Part shown: positions 1-4,616 of the stretch, in pieces
How positions within the stretch are numbered: position 1 is the first letter of the stretch
How the letters are laid out: the number at the start of each line of letters is the position of its first letter
Origin: Kiritimatiellales bacterium
GTDB lineage: Bacteria > Verrucomicrobiota > Kiritimatiellia > Kiritimatiellales > Pontiellaceae
Direction of reading: 5' to 3'
Assembly: GCA_015486775.1 (NCBI GenBank)
Contig: WFRA01000129.1
Span: forward strand, 1-6,775
Length of the DNA: 6,775 nucleotides
Translations under genes and position numbers: made by a program
Notes under the pieces: model-generated
Told to the model about the DNA's origin: nothing
Database searches by the model: none
The model's input: only the letters and a program-made list of their open reading frames with translations

Positions 1-3
1 AGC

Positions 4-8
4 AGGAG
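4..8 (+). promoter_or_regulatory. Ribosome binding site of the phosphofructokinase gene
   Basis: AGGAG lies 7 nt before the ATG at 16. This is a good Shine-Dalgarno match at normal spacing and fixes the start of the first gene. Any promoter lies outside the window. Confidence 0.75.
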
Positions 9-15
9 CAACGAC

Positions 16-1314
16 ATGAGTAAACTAAAAATTATCCCGACCGATCTTCTCGGTGAGGCTACCTACAATTCGCCGCTCAAAGGCAAGATCAGCCGCTTCT
101 ACAACGGCGAGGCGGTGGCCTGCTGCGATCGCACCCAGGATCTCGGGGGGCTAGAAAACGTGGCCGACATCGAATATTTCGAACTGGCCGGCCCGCGCGA
201 AAAGCTCTACTTCAACCCCGCCGAAGTTACCGTCGGAATCGTCACCTGCGGCGGCCTCTGCCCGGGGCTCAACGACGTGATCCGCGCGCTGACCTTCTGC
301 GCGCTCGAAAGCTACGGCGTGAAGCGCGTGCTTGGCTTCAAGTATGGCTACGAAGGGCTCGTGGCCAAATACTACCACTATCCCATCGAGCTCACGGCCG
401 ACAATACCGACGAGATCCACGAGAAGGGCGGAACCATCCTCAAGACCTCACGCGGCCAGCAGGACACCGAGGAGATCATCGACACGCTTGTCCACTATGG
501 CGTGAACATACTCTTCACCATCGGCGGCGACGGCACCCAGCGCGGCGCGCGCGACATTGTCGAGGGCGTAAAGAGACGCAACCTGCCCATCTCCGTGGTC
601 GGCATCCCGAAAACCATCGACAACGACATCAACCTCATCCAGCGCTCCTTCGGGTTCGAGACCGCCGTCGAGGCCACCTGGGACATCATCACCAGCGCCC
701 ACTCCGAAGCCAAGGCGAGCCGCAACGGGGTCGGGCTGGTGCGGTTCATGGGTCGCGAGTCCGGATGGATCGCCGCCTCCGCCACGCTGGCCAACAGCAA
801 TGTCAACTTTTGCCTCGTTCCCGAGATTCCCTTCGAACTGCACGGCGAAAACGGATTCCTGGCGCATCTCAAGGAGCGGCTGCGCGACAAGGAGCATGCC
901 GTGGTGGTCGTGGCCGAGGGTGCCGGGCAGGAGCTATTCGAGGGCAAGAAAGGGGCGGACAAGTCAGGCAATAAAAAGCTCAACGACATCGGGTTGCTGC
1001 TGAAGGACGAGATCAAGGACTATTTCAAGGCGGAGGGCATGGAGGTCAACATCAAGTATTTCGATCCCAGCTACAGCATCCGCAGCCGCCGCGCCGACGC
1101 CAACGATTCGATGTACTGCCTGCAACTTGGCAGCAACGCCGTGCATGCCGCCATGGCCGGGCACACCAACATGATTGTCGGCCTGCACCACGACCGGCTG
1201 ATCCATCTGCCGATCAACCTGATTGGCGAGCGCAAGGTGATCGACCCGCAGAGCTGGTTCTGGCAGACCGTCCTGCAAGCCACCCACCAGCCCACTGCGA
1301 TGGTGAATGCGTGA
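16..1314 (+). CDS. pfkA: 6-phosphofructokinase, atypical ATP-dependent clade X type
   Basis: Cytoplasmic glycolytic enzyme that phosphorylates fructose 6-phosphate to fructose 1,6-bisphosphate. It has 432 residues, normal for the long clade shared with plants, trypanosomes and Treponema TP0108 and longer than the ~320-residue E. coli PfkA. Visible motifs: a phosphate-binding loop GIVTCGGLCPGLND (74-87), GGDGT (170-174), PKTIDND (198-204; the first Asp is the expected catalytic base), MGRESGWIA (245-253), PEIPF (269-273) and a substrate-site region around YFDPSYSIRS (348-357). The donor-site signature is mixed. Gly173 in GGDGT is the ATP-type residue, because PPi enzymes carry Asp there. Lys199 in PKTIDND is the PPi-type residue, because E. 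coli PfkA has Gly there. In characterised clade X enzymes this combination goes with ATP use, so ATP is inferred. Some annotations would call it diphosphate--fructose-6-phosphate 1-phosphotransferase. The start is set by AGGAG 7 nt upstream. The gene converges with the SH3 gene and shows no truncation. Confidence 0.95.
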   Translation: MSKLKIIPTDLLGEATYNSPLKGKISRFYNGEAVACCDRTQDLGGLENVADIEYFELAGPREKLYFNPAEVTVGIVTCGGLCPGLNDVIRALTFCALESYGVKRVLGFKYGYEGLVAKYYHYPIELTADNTDEIHEKGGTILKTSRGQQDTEEIIDTLVHYGVNILFTIGGDGTQRGARDIVEGVKRRNLPISVVGIPKTIDNDINLIQRSFGFETAVEATWDIITSAHSEAKASRNGVGLVRFMGRESGWIAASATLANSNVNFCLVPEIPFELHGENGFLAHLKERLRDKEHAVVVVAEGAGQELFEGKKGADKSGNKKLNDIGLLLKDEIKDYFKAEGMEVNIKYFDPSYSIRSRRADANDSMYCLQLGSNAVHAAMAGHTNMIVGLHHDRLIHLPINLIGERKVIDPQSWFWQTVLQATHQPTAMVNA

Positions 1315-1317
1315 GGT

Positions 1318-1369
1318 GTACTGCGTACTGCGTATTTCGTACTGCGTATTGCGTACTGCGTATTTCGTA
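1318..1369. repeat. Tandem heptamer array, seven copies of GTAYTKC
   Basis: Beginning 4 nt after the phosphofructokinase stop codon are seven uninterrupted 7-bp units: GTACTGC, GTACTGC, GTATTTC, GTACTGC, GTATTGC, GTACTGC, GTATTTC, then a partial GTA. Only positions 4 and 6 vary. The GTACTGC-GTATTTC pair recurs at a 28-bp offset (1325 and 1353), which suggests growth by multi-unit duplication. Read on the minus strand it would translate as a Tyr/Arg/Asn/Thr/Gln-rich repeat (AVRNTQYEIR-like). From memory, this kind of spurious peptide appears in many environmental genomes with the same repeat type. Nothing suggests it is translated here. Function is unknown. Confidence 0.9.
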
Positions 1370-1446
1370 GAAGCGACGTCCTCGTCGCTTTGTGTACGCT
1401 CGGCCACAGAAATGCGAAGCAGACGTCGCTACGAAAAATCTTCGCA
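1364..1446. repeat. Overlapping inverted repeats between convergent genes
   Basis: Two larger inverted repeats surround or overlap the 1371-1390 hairpin. The outer one pairs TTCGTA and GCGACGTC (1364-1369 and 1373-1380) with GACGTCGC and TACGAA (1422-1429 and 1430-1435, read through a 3-nt bulge) across about 41 nt. The second pairs TGCGAAG (1413-1419) with CTTCGCA (1440-1446). In minus-strand RNA, the second is followed by UUUCUGUG and lies just past the SH3 stop at 1464, so it is a weak terminator candidate for that gene. The structures share bases and are mutually exclusive in part. The rest of 1315-1463 shows no gene. Confidence 0.55.
1371..1390. terminator. Hairpin in the convergent spacer, possible terminator
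   Basis: AAGCGACG (1371-1378) and CGTCGCTT (1383-1390) form a perfect 8-bp stem with loop TCCT. It sits 56 nt after the phosphofructokinase stop. No T-run follows on the plus strand, so a classical intrinsic terminator is not established. It may instead be a dispersed hairpin repeat like those at the far end of the window. Confidence 0.45.
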
Positions 1447-1463
1447 AGTCGAGTGCCGCTGAC

Positions 1464-2288
1464 CTACTCGGAAATGATGGGATCGAGATGGATCGTGGTG
1501 GGCTGGAGAATCGGCCACTCGACCCCCTTGGCCCAGTACTTCTTGCCCTTGATGAGCATGGAGCGGTTCAGGAAATGCTCCATCTGTCTCTTCTCGCCGC
1601 GCACGAGGCAGATGGTCTCCTCGATATTTCCATCGATGAGCACCAGCTTGTAGAGCCCGGGGTTTGCGCGGCGGAGCACGCCGGGAATCTCGTCGTAGAG
1701 TCCCTGCTTCTTGGTTTTGTCGAGCACCAGCACCAGAGGCTTGAGTTGTTCTTTCTCCACCGGCGCGGGCGTCACGGTTTCGGGCTTGGCCTCGGCTCCG
1801 GCCTCGGTCACCACGGGGGCGGGCTCCGGTTCGGCGACGGGTTTGGGCGGCTCGACAAGCTGGGCGTATTCCGCGCTGATCCAGACCTGGCTACCGTCGG
1901 GTGGCGCAATCTTGAGCCAGTTGTTGAACTCGCCACGGAGCGAAAGGGAGTCGCCTTTGCTCACCACGCAGACCACGCTATAGCTCGGGCCGGGGCCGGA
2001 GCGGACGTTCAGTTTGGCGGGTTGCACCACGCCGTTTTGGACATACTCTCCCGCAACCCAGAAGCTCAGGCTTTCCGGTGCCTGGACCGCCAGCCAGCCG
2101 TTGGTTTCGCCCAGAAAGACAAACTCTTCGCCCTTCATCGCGCGGTCGAGGATTTCGGAATTGATATCGGGTTTGGCGCGCAGGCTGACGCGGTCGCCGG
2201 TGGCCTTGACCTTTTCCACCTCGTTGGTCTGGGCGGTGGCTCCGATTGCAATGGAGGCAAGCAGGATGGAGAACAGACGGGTTTTCAT
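1464..2288 (-). CDS. Secreted protein with two bacterial SH3 domains
   Basis: A 274-residue exported protein of unknown specific role. Residues 1-19 are a signal peptide (MKTR, then a hydrophobic run, then GATA before Gln20; no lipobox Cys). Two SH3b-type domains follow, at about 28-84 and 92-144. Each has a sheet entry of the VSLRAKP or LNVRSGPGPSY kind, a Gly-rich turn, an NGWLAVQ or NNWLKIA strand and a closing W[VI]xxEY motif (77-82, 136-141). A Pro/Glu/Ala-rich linker spans about 145-183. The C-terminal part (184-274, with a YKLVLIDG stretch at 213-220 and a W-rich end) is not recognised. SH3b domains often bind peptidoglycan or act as targeting modules, so a periplasmic or cell-wall location is inferred. 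No catalytic domain is visible. The start is supported by AAGGAA 5 nt upstream. The gene follows tatD by 14 nt and is probably co-transcribed with it. Confidence 0.88.
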   Translation of the reverse strand: MKTRLFSILLASIAIGATAQTNEVEKVKATGDRVSLRAKPDINSEILDRAMKGEEFVFLGETNGWLAVQAPESLSFWVAGEYVQNGVVQPAKLNVRSGPGPSYSVVCVVSKGDSLSLRGEFNNWLKIAPPDGSQVWISAEYAQLVEPPKPVAEPEPAPVVTEAGAEAKPETVTPAPVEKEQLKPLVLVLDKTKKQGLYDEIPGVLRRANPGLYKLVLIDGNIEETICLVRGEKRQMEHFLNRSMLIKGKKYWAKGVEWPILQPTTIHLDPIISE

Positions 2289-2293
2289 GATGG

Positions 2294-2299
2294 TTCCTT
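2294..2299 (-). promoter_or_regulatory. Ribosome binding site of the SH3-domain gene
   Basis: AAGGAA on the minus strand, 5 nt before the ATG at 2288. It lies entirely within the 14-nt gap after the tatD stop, as expected for translation of the second gene of a two-gene transcript. Confidence 0.65.
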
Positions 2300-2302
2300 C
2301 GA

Positions 2303-3079
2303 TTAAAGCGCAAACAGCATGCGCGCATTTTCTGCCGTTGATTTTGCGATGGACTCTACCGAACAGCCCTTGAGTTCCGCAAGCTGTTTGGCCACATGAA
2401 CCACGAACGCCGGTTCGTTGCGGTTGCCGCGCATGGGTACCGGCGCGAGATAGGGCGAGTCGGTCTCGATCAGCAGGCGGTCGTCCGGCACATAGCCCAC
2501 CACCTCGCGCAGCGGGTCGGCGTTGGCGAAGGTGACGATCCCGCTAAAGCTGACCATCAGCCCCAGATCCAGCACCTGGCGGGCAAAGGCGGTGCCGCGC
2601 GTGAAGCAGTGCAGCACGCCCAGCCGCGCGGGGTCGCCTTTCCAATCCCTGGAAAAATCCTTCAGGATGGCCAACGTGTCGTCGTCGGCGTCGCGGGTAT
2701 GCACCACCACCGGCTTTTTGAACTCGGCGGCCAGCGCCAGGTTTTCGGCAAAGAGCTTCTTTTGTTCGGCGGCGGTGTCGGCGGAGTAGAAATAGTCCAG
2801 CCCGGTTTCGCCCACCGCCTTGGCCAGCGGGTTTTCCAGCAGGTTCCGAAGGTTGGAAAAATCGGGATTTTCGGTGGCCTCGTCGCGGTCGTAGCCCGCG
2901 CAGCCAAAGATCCGACCGGGATGTTCCGCCGCCAGCCTGAGCGACAAATCGTTCGCCTCCGCCGTCCCGCCGATCGCCACCATCTCCAGCACCTTGGCCT
3001 CTTTGGCGCGATCCAAAATTTTCGGGAAGGAGCCATCCTTCACGAACCGGTCGAAATGCACATGGGTATCGATAAACAT
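2303..3079 (-). CDS. tatD: TatD-family metal-dependent hydrolase / DNase
   Basis: A 258-residue TIM-barrel metal-dependent hydrolase of the TatD/YcfH family, normal in length and cytoplasmic. Family members are Mg-dependent 3'-5' exonucleases or deoxyribonucleases implicated in DNA repair and degradation. All expected metal ligands are visible: DTHVHFD (4-10, His6 and His8), GETGLDY (90-96, Glu91), VVHTRD (125-130, His127), LHCFTRG (156-162, His157) and ETDSPYLAP (205-213, Asp207). The PMRGNRNEP signature at 215-223 is diagnostic of TatD. Compared with the usual spacing there seem to be a few extra residues between the VVHTRD and LHCF motifs (about 141-151, SRDWKGDPARL), partly encoded by a TTTCCA...TGGAAA palindrome. 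No good Shine-Dalgarno precedes the ATG, but the DTHVH motif directly after it supports the start. It is the first gene of a two-gene minus-strand unit. Which nucleic acid it acts on cannot be told. Confidence 0.93.
   Translation of the reverse strand: MFIDTHVHFDRFVKDGSFPKILDRAKEAKVLEMVAIGGTAEANDLSLRLAAEHPGRIFGCAGYDRDEATENPDFSNLRNLLENPLAKAVGETGLDYFYSADTAAEQKKLFAENLALAAEFKKPVVVHTRDADDDTLAILKDFSRDWKGDPARLGVLHCFTRGTAFARQVLDLGLMVSFSGIVTFANADPLREVVGYVPDDRLLIETDSPYLAPVPMRGNRNEPAFVVHVAKQLAELKGCSVESIAKSTAENARMLFAL
2639..2655. repeat. Palindrome TTTCCA-ATCCC-TGGAAA inside tatD
   Basis: Six-bp perfect arms around a 5-nt centre, within the coding part for residues near DFSRDWKGD. It resembles the TTCCAA-NGG-TTGGAA family but has a different centre, so membership is uncertain. 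Confidence 0.4.
2844..2858. repeat. Dispersed palindrome copy in tatD (one mismatch)
   Basis: TTCCGA-AGG-TTGGAA on the plus strand, one base away from TTCCAA-NGG-TTGGAA. On the minus (coding) strand it encodes part of DFSNLRN. See the copies at 3189-3205, 5863-5878 and 5925-5940. Confidence 0.45.
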
Positions 3080-3131
3080 AAGGCCGCCAGTAAACCGAAA
3101 GCGTAGGCGGCGGGGCGAGCCTTATTTGCGT

Positions 3132-3160
3132 AATTCACCGACCCCTACGCCGGAACTCAA
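3132..3160 (-). promoter_or_regulatory. Possible tatD promoter
   Basis: On the minus strand TTGAGT (plus 3155-3160) and TGAATT (plus 3132-3137) are 17 bp apart, about 50 bp before the tatD start. The -35 match is moderate and the -10 match is poor. It is offered because a promoter is expected here. The rest of the 171-bp spacer shows no gene or RNA I can recognise. Confidence 0.2.
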
Positions 3161-3181
3161 TCTCGTTTTAGTTTTCGGAGC

Positions 3182-3205
3182 TTGGAACTTTCCAATGGTT
3201 GGAAA
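3182..3205. repeat. Palindromic site TTTCCAA-TGG-TTGGAAA in the divergent spacer
   Basis: Perfect 7-bp arms (3189-3195 and 3199-3205) around TGG. A further TTGGAA at 3182-3187 can pair with TTCCAA at 3190-3195, so the same arm occurs three times in 24 bp. It lies 45 bp before the YihY start and overlaps the candidate promoter, so an operator is possible. Recurrence of the same form inside genes argues for a dispersed element instead. Confidence 0.6.
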
Positions 3206-3217
3206 CCGCTCTAGTAT
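3189..3217 (+). promoter_or_regulatory. Possible promoter of the YihY-helicase pair
   Basis: TTTCCA (3189-3194) and TAGTAT (3212-3217) are 17 bp apart, each matching the sigma-70 consensus at 4 of 6 positions. The position is sensible for the gene at 3251, but the -35 element is part of the repeated palindrome, so the match may be incidental. Confidence 0.22.
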
Positions 3218-3238
3218 CTGCTTCATCTTTGGGATGAT

Positions 3239-3242
3239 GGAG
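3239..3242 (+). promoter_or_regulatory. Ribosome binding site of the YihY-family gene
   Basis: GGAG 8 nt before the ATG at 3251, in a purine-rich GGAGAAGAAG stretch. It supports this start. Confidence 0.55.
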
Positions 3243-3250
3243 AAGAAGCC

Positions 3251-4573
3251 ATGGCGAAAAGGTTGATCGAGTGCGTTAAGCGGTTTTTGGATTTCCTGCA
3301 GCACGATCTGTGGCGGATTGATCTGGTGCACAATTCCCGGCTGCACGCCTTCGGGGTCGAGGCGTTACGGGTAATCCACCTCGTGCTCAAGGGGGTGAGG
3401 GACGACAATTGCAAGCTGCACGCCTCCGCGCTCACCTATGCCACGCTCATGGCCATGGTTCCTTTTTTCGTGATCCTCTTCTCCATCTCCGGCGCGATCG
3501 GGTTTTCCTCCGCCAAGGAAAGCCTGCTGGAGTGGTCGGCGGACATGCCGCAAATCCAGGAGTTTGTCCGGAGCCTGATCGACATGGTGGAAAAGGTGGA
3601 TATGGCCGCCCTTGGCGCGTTCGGCGGCGTGATTTTCCTCTACATCGTTTTCAAGCTGCTCAACGGAATCGAGGAATCCTTCAACCAGATCTGGGGCGTG
3701 CAGGCTTCGCGGACGCTTGCGGACAAGGTGCGGAACTATCTTTCCGTTCTGGTCGTCACCCCTATCCTTATGCTTGCGGCCAACTTTATTTCGCTCAAGC
3801 TGGCGGCGTTTTCCGACCAGATGCTCTGGATTGGCCCCTTCCTCAAAACCTTGCTGCAGATGGCGACGGTGCTGGTCATGACCGTTGCGTTTGTTGCGGT
3901 TTTCATGTTCATCCCCAACACGCGCGTCTCCTTCCGCGCCGCGCTGGCCGGCGGCTTCGCCAGCGCCTTCCTAGGTGTTGTTCTGCAGATGCTGATGGTG
4001 AAGGTCGGCATCGGCGTCACGCGCCTGAGCAAGATCTACGGAACCTTCGCCTACATCCCCATCTTCCTTTTCTGGCTCCAGATGAGCTGGACGATCCTGC
4101 TCTTCGGCGCCGAGCTGGCCTTCGCCATCCAGAACCGCGACACCTACGCCGAGGAGCAGCGCGCCGTCCGCGCCAGCATGCTTTCCAAGCTTTGGGTCGC
4201 CCTTTCCGTGATGAAGGAATCGGTCCGCGTTTTCCAAAGTTCGGAAGATGCCTTGGACGCGGTGGCCTATGCCCGATCCAATAACATTCCCATTCGCCTG
4301 ATGAACGAGGTGGTCGGGGTGCTCTCCCGCGCAAGGCTGCTCGGTGCCGTCGATGCGGACAACGTTGACCGCTTTGTCCTGCTGCAGGCTCCGGAAAACG
4401 TTACCGCCAAAAAGATCTACGACCTGATGGTTGCCGACGGGGCATCGCCCGAAGAGCTGGGCCTCGCGAAGGTGGACATCAGCGAGGAGGTGCTTTCGAC
4501 CGCGGACTCCAGCCTCGACGAAACTCTCGACACCATCACCCTCCGCAAATTCTACGAAGAAGGGAAGTCGTAG
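3251..4573 (+). CDS. YihY/BrkB-family inner-membrane protein with C-terminal cytoplasmic extension
   Basis: A 440-residue polytopic membrane protein of the YihY/virulence-factor-BrkB family, once mis-annotated as ribonuclease BN. Its biochemical role is not known. About six membrane segments can be read: 60-84, 119-138, 162-184, 199-221, 232-252 and 265-293. Family motifs include SALTYATLMAMVPFF (59-73), FKLLNGIEESFNQIWGV (134-150), IPNTRVSFRAALAGG (221-235) and YGTFAYIPIFLFWLQMSW (263-280), ending in ELAFAIQN (288-295). The N-terminal 55 residues and the last ~145 are soluble. The tail around 331-380 (SNNIPIRLMNEVVGVLSRARLLGAV then a short beta-like stretch) resembles the winged-helix-like tails on many long family members; this is by eye. 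GGAG 8 nt upstream supports the start. The helicase gene follows after 43 nt, so co-transcription is plausible, but I know of no functional link. Confidence 0.9.
   Translation: MAKRLIECVKRFLDFLQHDLWRIDLVHNSRLHAFGVEALRVIHLVLKGVRDDNCKLHASALTYATLMAMVPFFVILFSISGAIGFSSAKESLLEWSADMPQIQEFVRSLIDMVEKVDMAALGAFGGVIFLYIVFKLLNGIEESFNQIWGVQASRTLADKVRNYLSVLVVTPILMLAANFISLKLAAFSDQMLWIGPFLKTLLQMATVLVMTVAFVAVFMFIPNTRVSFRAALAGGFASAFLGVVLQMLMVKVGIGVTRLSKIYGTFAYIPIFLFWLQMSWTILLFGAELAFAIQNRDTYAEEQRAVRASMLSKLWVALSVMKESVRVFQSSEDALDAVAYARSNNIPIRLMNEVVGVLSRARLLGAVDADNVDRFVLLQAPENVTAKKIYDLMVADGASPEELGLAKVDISEEVLSTADSSLDETLDTITLRKFYEEGKS
4231..4246. repeat. Degenerate palindrome in the YihY gene
   Basis: TTTCCAA-AG-TTCGGAA has the same outer form as the minus-strand reading of the tatD copy at 2844-2858 (TTCCAA-CC-TTCGGAA). 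With its altered centre it is only a possible family member. Confidence 0.25.
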
Positions 4574-4616
4574 ACGATGCTTTCCGCTTCGCCCGCATTC
4601 CGCTAGGTTCCCGCGC

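Noticed and set aside
1318..1369. CRISPR array
   Set aside because: Units are contiguous 7-bp repeats with no spacers, and no cas genes are present.
964..1447. Minus-strand open frames encoding an RNTQYAVR-type repeated peptide
   Set aside because: The peptide arises from the heptamer DNA repeat plus an antisense stretch of the phosphofructokinase gene. There is no ribosome site or domain.
1392..2306. 304-codon plus-strand open frame opposite the SH3 gene
   Set aside because: The composition (Leu/Gly/His/Asp-rich, no domain) fits an antisense shadow. The minus-strand SH3 protein has a signal peptide, domains and a ribosome site.
2396..3106. 236-codon plus-strand open frame opposite tatD
   Set aside because: It is His/Arg/Gly-rich without motifs, whereas tatD on the minus strand carries all catalytic signatures.
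4431..4616. N-terminal extension of the helicase reading frame
   Set aside because: These 62 codons overlap the YihY gene in another frame and give a low-complexity Arg/Pro/Ser peptide. The helicase Q motif starts right after ATG 4617.
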